Of a stretch of 64,000 nt of DNA, positions 47,547-56,346 are shown one piece after another. Position 1 is the first letter of the stretch. Every line of letters starts with the position of its first letter. The notes under the pieces are model-generated. The model was not told the DNA's origin and searched no databases. It saw nothing but the letters and a program-made list of their open reading frames with translations. Origin of the DNA: Sphingobium wenxiniae. Its GTDB lineage: Bacteria; Pseudomonadota; Alphaproteobacteria; Sphingomonadales; Sphingomonadaceae. The DNA is taken from the NCBI RefSeq assembly GCF_007830065.1, contig NZ_VLKK01000001.1, positions 186,001 to 250,000 of the forward strand, read 5' to 3'. The position numbers were made by a program, and so were the translations under genes.

Positions 47547-48219
47547 GATCAGCCTCCCCCTCGACCGCTCGTTCTTCCACCGGACCCGGCCCCATCAGAA
47601 AACGCAACGTCACCGGCGGCTCACCCGTCCGCATCACCGTCATCTCGACCGCGCGCGGCATCAGGTCCGGTTGCGTCGGCGTCCATTCCTCGCGCCACTC
47701 CCCGTCCGCATCGCGAAAGCGCAAAGCCACATCCTCGACATGATCGAGCAGCGCGGCGGGCTCATCCCCCGCCGCCCCATCGACCTGTGCATAGGTCCGC
47801 CGCTCCAACCTTCCCTGCCGCACCCAATATTCAACCTTCTGGAGCGAAGGCCGCGGCAGGTTGCCCAGATTGTCCCAGCCGCCCCGCACGAACTGCATCG
47901 CCGGCATCCCCTCGCCCCCGCGATGAGACCAGAAGGCGGGCGCCAGCGTCCCCGTTTCCGTGCGGCTGATGCGCGGCACAGCCTGCCCCAGATCGGCCGC
48001 CAGCGCGCCGCCCGCCCGCTGCACCGCCGCCAGATCGTCCAGCCGCGCCTTCACCTGCGCCTGCGCCGACACGCTATTACCCAGCAACAGCACGCCCGCG
48101 CCCGCCAGCATCGCAAAGATCATCAGCGCGACAAGCAGTTCGATCAGCGTGAAGCCGTGTTCGGCGGAACGCTCCAAAGACGTAAAGCCCCCGTCACGGC
48201 GCGTTCCGGGAGCCTGCAT
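47539..48219 (-). CDS. gspJ: Type II secretion minor pseudopilin GspJ
   Basis: This encodes 226 residues from the ATG at 48219, which overlaps the gspI stop by one base. The leader contains one full copy of RSAEHGF and a preceding GGFTS, before GFTLIELLVALMIFAML, the processed N-domain. The globular part has WREEWTPTQPDLMPRAVEMTV. An upstream reading to 48336 runs inside gspI. It forms the tip complex with GspI and GspK. See the repeat finding. Confidence 0.9.
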   Translation of the reverse strand: MQAPGTRRDGGFTSLERSAEHGFTLIELLVALMIFAMLAGAGVLLLGNSVSAQAQVKARLDDLAAVQRAGGALAADLGQAVPRISRTETGTLAPAFWSHRGGEGMPAMQFVRGGWDNLGNLPRPSLQKVEYWVRQGRLERRTYAQVDGAAGDEPAALLDHVEDVALRFRDADGEWREEWTPTQPDLMPRAVEMTVMRTGEPPVTLRFLMGPGPVEERAVEGEADLG

Positions 48220-48596
48220 CACCCCACCACCCGCACGAAGCTCAACACCACCGGCGAAGCGCCCGGTTGCCCATCGACGGTCAGGTCCACCTGCAACAGC
48301 CGCTTGTCGTCGGTCGCCTTCACTGCGCGTTTCCAATGCCAGCGCCGCCCGCCATTTTCGACGTCGCCCTCTTCCTCGCCGACTGAAGGCGGCGCGGGAT
48401 CGGTCTGTACCTCGACCATCAGGTTGCGCGCCACGATCTGTCCCAGCGCCTTGCTGTCGAGATCGGCGGCGGTCCGCAGCGTCACCCCCTGCAAGCGCAC
48501 CAGCGCCAGCGCCGCCAGGCTGAACACCGCCAGCGCCACCAGCATTTCGAGCAGCGTGAAGCCGCGTTCATCGCGACAAAGAGCGGAATCACCCAC
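48219..48596 (-). CDS. gspI: Type II secretion minor pseudopilin GspI
   Basis: This encodes 125 residues starting at GTG 48596. The prepilin motif is RGFTLLEMLVALAVFSLAALAL, with Glu5 of the mature protein (E in LLEM) visible. It lacks the repeated RSAEHGF module seen in its neighbours. The globular part is small. It starts 8 bp inside the gspH stop. It belongs to the tip initiation complex. Confidence 0.9.
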   Translation of the reverse strand: MGDSALCRDERGFTLLEMLVALAVFSLAALALVRLQGVTLRTAADLDSKALGQIVARNLMVEVQTDPAPPSVGEEEGDVENGGRRWHWKRAVKATDDKRLLQVDLTVDGQPGASPVVLSFVRVVG

Positions 48597-49089
48597 CGAC
48601 CATGACCTTCCCGGCCATATCGACCGTCACCGACACCCGCTCGCCTTCCCGCGCCAGCGTCACCTTGAGCGGATCGGTGGGAAGGCCCGTCCCGTCGAAA
48701 CCGATCTGCCGCAATCCTTCCTTGCCCACCAGCGCCCGCGTGCCCGCTTTCCAGTTGGCGGTGGCGAAGGGCTTGTCCTCCACCGTTACCCACTGCGCGC
48801 CTTCCCGGCGCTGGAAGCCATAGCCGGAAGCCGACACCCACACGCCCATCGGGCGCGAGGTAACGACCGCTTCGTCGCGCGCGGCGGCAACGCGCGCGGC
48901 AAAGCGGTCGGCATCCTCGATCACCCGCCCACGCGGGTCCGGCATCGCCAGCACGACGGCCGCCGAAATAAAACCGATGATCGTCAGCACGACCATCAGT
49001 TCGATCAGCGTGAAGCCCTGTTGGGCGGAACGCTTCAAAGACGTGAAACCGTGTTCGGCGGAACGCTCCAAAGGCATAAAGCCGCGCAT
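48589..49089 (-). CDS. gspH: Type II secretion minor pseudopilin GspH
   Basis: This encodes 166 residues. The leader has two copies of an 11-residue module (LERSAEHGFTS then LKRSAQQGFTL) before GFTLIELMVVLTIIGFISAAVV. GMGVWVSASGYGFQRR-like beta sequences follow. The ATG at 49089 is 11 bp after the gspG stop; earlier ATGs at 49128 and 49161 lie inside gspG. It is a minor pseudopilin at the tip. Confidence 0.85.
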   Translation of the reverse strand: MRGFMPLERSAEHGFTSLKRSAQQGFTLIELMVVLTIIGFISAAVVLAMPDPRGRVIEDADRFAARVAAARDEAVVTSRPMGVWVSASGYGFQRREGAQWVTVEDKPFATANWKAGTRALVGKEGLRQIGFDGTGLPTDPLKVTLAREGERVSVTVDMAGKVMVGG

Positions 49090-49099
49090 CCCACCGTCA

Positions 49100-49681
49100 T
49101 CAAAGCGCGCTGGAATAAAGATCGGCATTCTCATTCTCGCCGCCTGGCTGACCATCCGCACCCAGCGACACGATATCGAACGCGCCCTTCCTGCCCGGCA
49201 CTGTATAGCTATAAGGCCGCCCCCACGGATCGTTGGGCAGCTTCTTGATATAACCCCCGCGCCGGTAACGCTGCGGCTGCGTCAGCGAAGCGGGCGGAGT
49301 CAGCAGCGCCTGCAACCCGTCCGTTCCCGCCGGATAGGTCAGGTTGTCGAGCCGATATTGCTCCAGCGCCTGCTCGATGGTGGAAATATCCGCCTTCGCC
49401 TTTTCGATCCGCGCCGTGTCGGTCGCCGGAATGACGTTGATCGCCACGATCGTCGCCAGCAGGCCGATGATGACGATCACGACCATCAGTTCGACCAGCG
49501 TGAAGCCGTGTTCGGCGGAACGCCTCATGAACATGAAGCCATGTTCGGCGGAACGTCTGCCTGACGGGTTATGCCCTCCCCCGTTCGCCCCGAGCCTGTC
49601 GAAGGGCGCGCGCCAGCGGGATATTTTCATGCGTGCTCCGACAGGCGTGGCACGAACGGAGGTTAAAATCCTGGTCAACAT
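49100..49681 (-). CDS. gspG: Type II secretion major pseudopilin GspG
   Basis: This encodes 193 residues. The mature N-domain is FTLVELMVVIVIIGLLATIVAIN, and the C-terminal calcium-binding-type domain has DPWGRPYSY and LGADGQPGGENENADLYS. The start is uncertain: ATG 49681 follows GGAG and the gspF stop (best coupling) but gives a 58-residue leader containing a palindromic repeat and two RSAEHGF modules. Alternatives are ATG 49630, 49534 or 49528, and the last would give an ordinary 8-residue leader. Confidence 0.88.
   Translation of the reverse strand: MLTRILTSVRATPVGARMKISRWRAPFDRLGANGGGHNPSGRRSAEHGFMFMRRSAEHGFTLVELMVVIVIIGLLATIVAINVIPATDTARIEKAKADISTIEQALEQYRLDNLTYPAGTDGLQALLTPPASLTQPQRYRRGGYIKKLPNDPWGRPYSYTVPGRKGAFDIVSLGADGQPGGENENADLYSSAL
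49574..49663. repeat. Palindromic repeat inside the gspG leader
   Basis: The outer arms CCTCCCCCGTTCG and CGAACGGAGG face each other about 90 bp apart, and one half has CGAGCCTGTCGAAGGGC, which I know as a common sphingomonad intergenic repeat. Here it lies in frame inside gspG, coding for RAPFDRLGANGG. Confidence 0.7.
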
Positions 49682-49690
49682 ATTCACTCC

Positions 49691-50908
49691 TCAGGCCCCG
49701 GTCAGGCTCTGCAACTGCAAGATGGGCAGCAGGATAGACAGGATGATGACGGCGACGATGCCGCCCATCGCGATGATGATGATCGGCTCCAGCATGGCCA
49801 GCGCAGCGGACGTGAAGCTGTCGAACTCCCGCTCCAGATAGTCCGCCGCCCGTTCCAGCATCGTGTCCAGCCGCCCCGCGCTCTCCCCGCTCGCCGCGAG
49901 ATAGACCAGCAGCGGCGGAAACACGCCCGCCCGCCGCAATGCCGCCGACAGGCTCCCGCCGCCGCGAATGGCCTCGACAATCTGTTCCGAAGCCTGCCGC
50001 AGCACCCGATTATGCACCGTCTGCGTGGTCAGCGACAGCCCCTCCATCAGCGGCAACCGGCTCGCGACCATGGTGGAGAGCGTTCGCGCCATCCGCGCCG
50101 CATGCAGGTCGCGGATCAGCCGCCCCAGCAGCGGCAGGCGCAACAGCGTCGCGTCGAAGCGATAGCGGACCCCCTCATGCCTGAGCGCCCGCCAGAAGGC
50201 AAAACCGCCCAGACCCATCAGGATCAGCAGCAGCCACCAATAGCCCGCCAGAAAGGCTGAAACGCCCATCACCATCCGCGTCAGCAGCGGCAATGCCTGC
50301 CCCACCGTATCGAACTGCTCCACCACTTTGGGCACGACGAAGATCATCAGCGCCGCCACCACGCACACAGCGAAAATCGCGAGCACGCTGGGATAGGCGA
50401 TGGCGGTCAGCACCTTGGACCGGATCACCGCCTGCCGCTCCATCAGGTCGGACAGCCGTTCCATGATCGTGGGCAGGCTGCCGGAGCTTTCGCCCGCCGA
50501 AATCATCGCCCGATAGAGCGGCGGAAAGCTTTTCGGTTCCGCGGCCAGCGCATCGGCCAGCCGCCGCCCTTCCAGCACGCCCGCATGGACCTTTCCCACG
50601 ATGGCGCGGACATGATCCTGCTCGCTCTGCCGCCCGATGGTGCGAAGCGCCTCTTCCAGCGGGCTGACCTGCACCAGCGTCGACAATTGCCGCGTGAACA
50701 GCGTCAGTTCCTTCGCGGTCAGGCGCGGCGTCCGCAACGCCAGCCCCGCCCGTTTGCGCGCCGCTTCGACCGTGCCCGGCTCGATCCGCACGATGAACAG
50801 CTTGCGCGCGTCGAGCCGCGCCCGCGCATCCTCGACCGTTTCGGCCTTGACGCTGCCTTTGCGTTCCTTCCCCGCCGGATCGATCGCGACATAGTCGAAC
50901 TCAGCCAT
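49691..50908 (-). CDS. gspF: Type II secretion inner-membrane platform protein GspF
   Basis: This encodes 405 residues. The N terminus MAEFDYVAIDPAGKERKGSVKAE is conserved, as are FTRQLSTLVQVSPLEEAL and YRAMISAGESSGSLPTIMERL. There are three membrane helices (about 170-190, 225-245 and the last 30 residues). It is the core of the assembly platform. The ATG at 50908 overlaps gspE by 8 bp. Confidence 0.95.
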   Translation of the reverse strand: MAEFDYVAIDPAGKERKGSVKAETVEDARARLDARKLFIVRIEPGTVEAARKRAGLALRTPRLTAKELTLFTRQLSTLVQVSPLEEALRTIGRQSEQDHVRAIVGKVHAGVLEGRRLADALAAEPKSFPPLYRAMISAGESSGSLPTIMERLSDLMERQAVIRSKVLTAIAYPSVLAIFAVCVVAALMIFVVPKVVEQFDTVGQALPLLTRMVMGVSAFLAGYWWLLLILMGLGGFAFWRALRHEGVRYRFDATLLRLPLLGRLIRDLHAARMARTLSTMVASRLPLMEGLSLTTQTVHNRVLRQASEQIVEAIRGGGSLSAALRRAGVFPPLLVYLAASGESAGRLDTMLERAADYLEREFDSFTSAALAMLEPIIIIAMGGIVAVIILSILLPILQLQSLTGA

Positions 50909-52442
50909 CGGAGATGGTTTCCGCCTCGATCGCGTCGCGCCGCGACACGCGGATGGCTTCCTCCGCCGTTGTCTGCCCGTCGCGCACCAGCGCCCGCGCC
51001 GCCGACCCCAGATTGGGCGCATTGAGGAAAGCATGGCGCGCGATCAGCGATTCATCGCCTCCGTCGTTGATGAGGCGGCGGATGGTGTCGTCGATGCGGA
51101 TCGCCTCGAACACGCCGATCCGGCCCTTATAGCCTGTGCCGCTGCACTCCTCGCACCCCTTGGCGCGATAGATGATCGTTCCGGGATCGAAACCAAGCAG
51201 GGCGCTGGCCGACTTGTCCGCCTGCACCGGTTCGCGGCAATGCTGGCACAGCCGCCGCACCAGCCGCTGCGCGATGACCGCGCGCAGGGTGGAGGCCAGC
51301 AGGAACGGCTCGACCCGCATGTCCCGCATCCGGGTAATCGCCCCCACCGCGTCATTAGTGTGGACGGTCGACAGGACGAGGTGCCCCGTCAGCGAAGCCT
51401 GCACCGCGATCTCCGCCGTCTCCCGGTCGCGGATTTCGCCGACCATCACGACATCGGGATCCTGACGCAGGATGGCGCGCAAACCTGCGGCAAAAGTAAG
51501 CCCAACCTTGGCGTTCACCTGCGTCTGCCCCACGCCTTCGACGGCATATTCGACCGGATCTTCGACCGTCAGGATATTGCGCGTCCCATCGTTCAAATGC
51601 CGCAATCCCGCATAAAGCGTGGTCGTCTTGCCCGACCCCGTGGGGCCTGTGACGAGAATAATCCCATTCGGCTCTTTCAACCCATCATGGAATATCCGGT
51701 CCGCCGTGCCGGTCATGCCCAGCAGTTCCAGCGAAATCCCGGCATTTTCCTTGTCCAATATGCGCAAAACCACCCGTTCGCCCGCCCGGCTCGGCAGCGT
51801 CGAAACACGCACGTCCAGCAACTTGCCGCCCAGCGTCAATCCGATACGCCCATCCTGCGGCACACGCCGCTCCGCAATGTCGAGCCGCGCCATTACCTTG
51901 ATACGGCTCACCACCACCGGCGCGACATGCGGCGGCATCCGCAGCGTCTCGCGCAGCACGCCATCCACCCGCATCCGCACGACGAGGCCCGTTTCATATG
52001 GCTCGATATGAATGTCCGACACGCCCTGCCGCGCCGCTTCGGCAATGATGCCGTTGATAAGGCGGATGGCGGGCGCATCGTCCGCGCTGTCGAGCAGATC
52101 GTCCGCCGTCGGAATATCCGCCGCCAGCATGTCCAGCTCGTCCGCGCCCATGTCGATGGAACCGGCCATCGCCGCCGCGCTGCCCTCCATCGCATAATGA
52201 TCGGACAGATGCCGGTCGAACTGCGCCGCGTCGACAAATCGCACATCGAAACTGCGCGCCAGATGCCGCCTCACTTCAAGGAGCGTTCGGGGATCGCTCC
52301 CTTCCCGCATCGCGACCGCCAGCCGACCGTCTTCCTCCGGCAACAGCACCACGCCATGCCGCCGGGCAAATAGATAGGGTATGTCCAGCGCCCGCGCCGC
52401 GACATAAGGCGGGATCGGATCGGGATCGCCCTGATCGCTCAT
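50901..52442 (-). CDS. gspE: Type II secretion ATPase GspE
   Basis: This encodes 513 residues. The Walker A motif is GPTGSGKTTT (266-275), the Asp box is ILTVEDPVEY, Walker B is DPDVVMVGEIRD, and the His box is STVHTNDAVG. The C-terminal zinc finger uses Cys 399, 402, 430 and 433. An N-terminal GspE domain binds GspL. ATP hydrolysis drives pseudopilus growth on the cytoplasmic side. Start and stop overlap gspD and gspF. Confidence 0.97.
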   Translation of the reverse strand: MSDQGDPDPIPPYVAARALDIPYLFARRHGVVLLPEEDGRLAVAMREGSDPRTLLEVRRHLARSFDVRFVDAAQFDRHLSDHYAMEGSAAAMAGSIDMGADELDMLAADIPTADDLLDSADDAPAIRLINGIIAEAARQGVSDIHIEPYETGLVVRMRVDGVLRETLRMPPHVAPVVVSRIKVMARLDIAERRVPQDGRIGLTLGGKLLDVRVSTLPSRAGERVVLRILDKENAGISLELLGMTGTADRIFHDGLKEPNGIILVTGPTGSGKTTTLYAGLRHLNDGTRNILTVEDPVEYAVEGVGQTQVNAKVGLTFAAGLRAILRQDPDVVMVGEIRDRETAEIAVQASLTGHLVLSTVHTNDAVGAITRMRDMRVEPFLLASTLRAVIAQRLVRRLCQHCREPVQADKSASALLGFDPGTIIYRAKGCEECSGTGYKGRIGVFEAIRIDDTIRRLINDGGDESLIARHAFLNAPNLGSAARALVRDGQTTAEEAIRVSRRDAIEAETISDG

Positions 52443-54628
52443 GGCCGTGCTTCGCTTGCCGGAATCTCTACCGGGCGCACGACACCGCTCGACTGACGGG
52501 TCATAGGCTCGATCACTTGCGGCGGCGGCGGGACGACCGCATCGCCCGGCCCTGCCGCCGCGCCCGGAGGCAGCGCGCCCATATAATCGCGCACCAGTTC
52601 GTCGATGCCTGGTTCCGCATCCGGATTACGCCGCATCTGCATGTCCCGGACATAGCCATAGCGTTGCTGCGTCAGGCGCTGGGCGTCTTCCTTGCTCCGC
52701 AATATGGTCGGGCGGATGAAGACCATGAGGTTGGTCTTGGTCCGGCTGCGGCTGCGGGACTTGAACAACTCGCCCAGCCCCGGAATGTCGGACAGCAGCG
52801 GAATCCGTTCAATGGTCTTGCGCTCATTGTCGTCCAGCAGGCCGCCCAGCGCCAATATCTCGCCATCGTCCACGGTGACGGTGGTTTCAATCTCGCGCTT
52901 GTTGATGATGAGGTCGCTGCTGTTGTTGCTGACCGGTCCGGCGACGCTCGACACCTCCTGTTTCAGGAACAGCTTGATCGCGCCGCCCGCGTTGATCTGG
53001 GGCTTCACTTCCAGCTTGATGCCGACATCCTGCCGCTGGACGGTGCGGAACTGGTTGTCGAAATTCTGGCTCAACGCCTCGCCTGTGGTCACGGGCACCT
53101 GCTGGCCGACGAGGATCGACGCCTTCTGATTGTCCATCGTCATGACAGATGGCGTGGACAGGATGTTGCTGTCCGTATCCGACTTCACGGCGTTGATGAT
53201 CGCGCCGAAGATGCCGTGATTGCCGAGTTGCGTCGCAATCCCGCCGAAACCGCCGGTCGCGTTCATCAGGCTGTCCACGGCCGCCTGCTGGAGCGTATTG
53301 GACAGATCGCCATTTTCGCGTGTCGTGGTCGTGGTGCGCGTTCCGTCCGGCGCCACGACGGTGGTGGTCGTCTCGCCCAGCCTGTCAGCGCCCACCGCCC
53401 CCGCCAATGTCAGGATATTGGGCGAAGCGTTGGAATAGTTGGTCGCGGCAAAGCCCGTCTTCGTGCTGCCGATCAGGAACTGCACGCCCAGCTTCTTCGC
53501 CGCCGCGTCGCTGATCTCGACGATGATGGCTTCCACCAGCACCTGTTCGCGGCGGGTGTCGATCTGGCGGATGGTTTCGCCCAACATGCGCTGGACGTCG
53601 CTGTTCGCCGCGACGATGATGGCGTTAGCCCCTTCATAGCGGGTGACGATCGAGGGGCCGCGCGTCGAAATGCCTGTGTTGCCGGTGCTCGCGGAAGATA
53701 TTGCCGGAGCCGACGGCGCGGCCCCCGCTGGCGACGCCCCATTTGCCGCAGGCGCGGATGCGGTGACTGGCTCATTCGTCGATTGGCCGACAAGCTGCTG
53801 AAGCACCGGCAAGAGCTTTTCCGCATCGGCATGTTCCAGCCAATAGACGCGGATTTCCGTGCCGCTCGCCGCCTGCCGGTCCAGATCGCGCGCCATCTGC
53901 ACGAGCCGGGCGACGGTTCCCGCATCCCCCCGTATGGCCACCGAATTGCTGCTGTCGATCGGAACCACAGTCGCGGCGGACGGAGTCCCGCCTTCACCGC
54001 CGCCTCCCGCCATCAATGCCTGAAGCGAGGTGGCGATTTCCCGCGCCCCGGCGTTTTTCAACATCACCGTCTGCGTCGCCGCCGTGTCGCGATCTATCCG
54101 CGCAATCACCTGCCGGATGCGCGCGATATTATCGGCATAATCCGCCACGACCACGCTGTTCCCTCCGCGATTGGCCGTGACTGAGCCGTCCCTGCTGACC
54201 AGCGGCCTGAGCGTTTCCAGAGCGCTGGCCGCGTCGATGGAACGCAGGCGGAAGACTTCCGTCACGAACTGGTTGCGATTGGCCGCCCGTCCGACCGCGC
54301 CTGGCTGCCCCGCCGCGCCATCGGCGGGCTGGATGCGATAGGCACCGCCCGGCGCTGGCACGGCGACCAGGCCGTTCGCGCGCAGGGTGGACAGGAATAT
54401 CTCGAAATATTCCGAACGTGACAGCGGCCGGTCGGTGACGACCGACACCTTCCCCTGGACTCGATTGTCGATGATGAACGTGCGCCCCGTCACGCGGGCC
54501 GCGTCCTGAATGAAGGCCCGGATGTCGGCGTCACGGACGTTCAGCGTCTGCTGTGCATGAACGGGCGCACCGATGGGAACGGCCAGAACGAGCGCGACGG
54601 CGGCGGATAAAAGGAAATGTCTTGTCAT
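52439..54628 (-). CDS. gspD: Type II secretion outer-membrane secretin GspD
   Basis: This encodes 729 residues. A signal peptide (LSAAVALVLAVPIGAPVHA) precedes the N0 domain (TLNVRDADIRAFIQDAARVTGRTFIID) and N1-N3 repeats with VIARIDRDTAATQTV. The secretin core has SNILSTPSVMTMDNQKASILVGQQVPVTTG and VDDGEILALGGLLDDNERKTIERIPLLSDIPGLGELFKSR. A Ser/Ala/Pro-rich insert near 295-320 is notable. No S-domain or pilotin gene is seen. Confidence 0.96.
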   Translation of the reverse strand: MTRHFLLSAAVALVLAVPIGAPVHAQQTLNVRDADIRAFIQDAARVTGRTFIIDNRVQGKVSVVTDRPLSRSEYFEIFLSTLRANGLVAVPAPGGAYRIQPADGAAGQPGAVGRAANRNQFVTEVFRLRSIDAASALETLRPLVSRDGSVTANRGGNSVVVADYADNIARIRQVIARIDRDTAATQTVMLKNAGAREIATSLQALMAGGGGEGGTPSAATVVPIDSSNSVAIRGDAGTVARLVQMARDLDRQAASGTEIRVYWLEHADAEKLLPVLQQLVGQSTNEPVTASAPAANGASPAGAAPSAPAISSASTGNTGISTRGPSIVTRYEGANAIIVAANSDVQRMLGETIRQIDTRREQVLVEAIIVEISDAAAKKLGVQFLIGSTKTGFAATNYSNASPNILTLAGAVGADRLGETTTTVVAPDGTRTTTTTRENGDLSNTLQQAAVDSLMNATGGFGGIATQLGNHGIFGAIINAVKSDTDSNILSTPSVMTMDNQKASILVGQQVPVTTGEALSQNFDNQFRTVQRQDVGIKLEVKPQINAGGAIKLFLKQEVSSVAGPVSNNSSDLIINKREIETTVTVDDGEILALGGLLDDNERKTIERIPLLSDIPGLGELFKSRSRSRTKTNLMVFIRPTILRSKEDAQRLTQQRYGYVRDMQMRRNPDAEPGIDELVRDYMGALPPGAAAGPGDAVVPPPPQVIEPMTRQSSGVVRPVEIPASEARP

Positions 54629-55455
54629 TGGCCTTGCAGCATGAGGTTGACGGCCGCGGTGGAGGCGCCGCGTTCAACGGTAAGGGAAATGCGCGCGCCG
54701 GGCGCGATCTTGGCCCGCAGCGATGGCAGGTCGCTTGCAGAGGCGATGGATTGCCCGTCGACCTGCGTGATAATGTCGCCGGCCTGGAAGCCCGCATTTT
54801 CAAAGCCCGGCCCTTTGGCGGTCAGGATCAGGCCGGTGATGCGCCCATTCTCCATCCTGGGCGTGATACCAACATCCTGTTTGATGCTTTCTGCCGTGGG
54901 ATTGCCTCGTCCCCGCACCGGACCCATGTCCGTCTGGGAAGCCGCCGCTTCTTCCTGCGGGGCTTGCGGCGTGGATTGGGACTGGTCGATAAACAGCTGC
55001 TCTTCCGCCCCGCCGCGATCCAGGACCACATGGTCGAATGCGACGGCCTTGAGCACGACGCCGGAAGCGATTTCATCACCGACCGCAAAACTGTTCTGCG
55101 CGCCGTCCGGCCCGGCGATGATGGCCGATCCCAAACCCGTTCCTTCGTTCAGCCGCACGCCGTACAAGGTAAGAGCAAGGGACGTCACGACACCGGCGCT
55201 TTCCTGCTGCGCCGCAGCAGGGAAAAACGGGTCGAAATTCGCAAAAAGAACCTGACGCGCGGAGGACGATGGAAATTGGGGTTGCGGACCGAGCCACAGG
55301 CCGAAGCTTCCCATCGGCATGACAAGCGCCCAGACCAATCGCGCCGCCTGAATGGCGAGCAGCGCCAGGACCATCTTTTCGATGATCGCCACGCCGTCGA
55401 CAGGACGCAGCCGCCCCGTCCGTCTTCGCGCAGCTTCGCCGATCGGCCAATGCAT
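54625..55455 (-). CDS. gspC: Type II secretion protein GspC
   Basis: This encodes 276 residues. An inner-membrane helix (MVLALLAIQAARLVWALVM) is followed by a homology region (LTLYGVRLNEGTGLGSAIIAGPDGAQNSFAVGDEI) and a C-terminal PDZ domain with LTAKGPGFENAGFQAGDIITQVDGQSIAS. It links the platform to the secretin. GGGGG lies 8 bases upstream of ATG 55455, so this is preferred over GTG 55476. It is the first gene of the operon; the 174 bp before it should hold the promoter. Confidence 0.92.
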   Translation of the reverse strand: MHWPIGEAARRRTGRLRPVDGVAIIEKMVLALLAIQAARLVWALVMPMGSFGLWLGPQPQFPSSSARQVLFANFDPFFPAAAQQESAGVVTSLALTLYGVRLNEGTGLGSAIIAGPDGAQNSFAVGDEIASGVVLKAVAFDHVVLDRGGAEEQLFIDQSQSTPQAPQEEAAASQTDMGPVRGRGNPTAESIKQDVGITPRMENGRITGLILTAKGPGFENAGFQAGDIITQVDGQSIASASDLPSLRAKIAPGARISLTVERGASTAAVNLMLQGQ

Positions 55456-55629
55456 GATACTGCCCCCTTTCGCCACCGCCGTCTGCTATGCAACGGCGAT
55501 TACGCAATGATGACAGTTACATGTCCAATTCATGACAGGCGCAACGGCGAAGCTGCCAGCCTTGCATTTATAGCGCCGAGCGATAGCTAGAACCGATCAG
55601 GAGAGCTTTTCCCTCAGTTCGGATTCGTC

Positions 55630-56283
55630 ATGTCGGACCGTCAAAACCCCTTGTCTTGCGATGGAGATCCCTCGTGGATCGCCCGCCATCCCGGCGTCCA
55701 GCGCGTGCCGAATCGCGACCTGGCCCTGTTCATCGTCCGCAATTTCCTGACGCCGGAAGAATGTAGCGGACTCGTGGAATTGATCGATTCCAAGCGTCGC
55801 CCGTCAACGATCGCCGACGCCAATGGCGATCATTATTTTCGCACCAGCGAAACCTGCGAGATCGACGCCGCCGAACCGCTTGTCGCGGCAGTCGACGCCC
55901 GGCTCGCGGACTTTGCCGGGATCGATCCCGCCCATGGAGAGCCGATGCAGGGGCAACGATATGCGGTTGGACAGGAGTTCAAGGCACATACCGACTATTT
56001 CGATCCCAAGGGCACGGATTTCGAGAAATATTGCGGAATAGCGGGCAATCGCACCTGGACATTGATGGTCTACCTCAACCAACCCGCGGCGGGAGGGGCA
56101 ACCCGTTTCCTTAGGATCGGAAAGACGATTCAGCCCGAAATCGGCAAGCTGCTTGCCTGGAACAACCGGCTTGGTCCGGGTGTCTACAACCCGTCAAGCC
56201 TTCACCACGGCATGAAGGTGCGAGCGGGCGTGAAGCATGTCATCACGAAATGGTATCGCGAACGCCCTTGGGTTTCGGCATGA
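55630..56283 (+). CDS. Prolyl-4-hydroxylase-like 2-oxoglutarate/Fe(II) dioxygenase
   Basis: This encodes 217 residues. The Fe ligands are His 120 and Asp 122 in FKAHTDYFDP and His 192 or 193 in SLHHGMKVRAGVKH, with Lys 202 binding 2-oxoglutarate. This is the P4H_alpha pattern. Substrate unknown: it may modify a protein proline. Divergent from gspC with 174 bp between, and closed by a strong terminator. Confidence 0.9.
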   Translation: MSDRQNPLSCDGDPSWIARHPGVQRVPNRDLALFIVRNFLTPEECSGLVELIDSKRRPSTIADANGDHYFRTSETCEIDAAEPLVAAVDARLADFAGIDPAHGEPMQGQRYAVGQEFKAHTDYFDPKGTDFEKYCGIAGNRTWTLMVYLNQPAAGGATRFLRIGKTIQPEIGKLLAWNNRLGPGVYNPSSLHHGMKVRAGVKHVITKWYRERPWVSA

Positions 56284-56293
56284 TCGGTTGTCG

Positions 56294-56325
56294 AAAGCCC
56301 CGGAAGATCAGTCTTCCGGGGCTTT
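56294..56325 (+). terminator. Rho-independent terminator after the dioxygenase gene
   Basis: AAAGCCCCGGAAGA and TCTTCCGGGGCTTT form a long stem flanked by A and T runs, so it may serve both this gene and the convergent SPOR gene. Confidence 0.9.
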
Positions 56326-56346
56326 GCATTTCATAAGGCGAGTGTT

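Larger units (their letters stand above)
48151..49559. repeat. Five copies of a ~25 bp repeat in pseudopilin leaders
   Basis: Near-identical GAAGCCGTGTTCGGCGGAAC units lie at about 48151-48175, 49012-49035, 49044-49068, 49502-49526 and 49535-49559. Each encodes RSAEHGF or a close variant on the minus strand. Two pairs are tandem with a 33 bp period. Positions are approximate. Confidence 0.85.
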
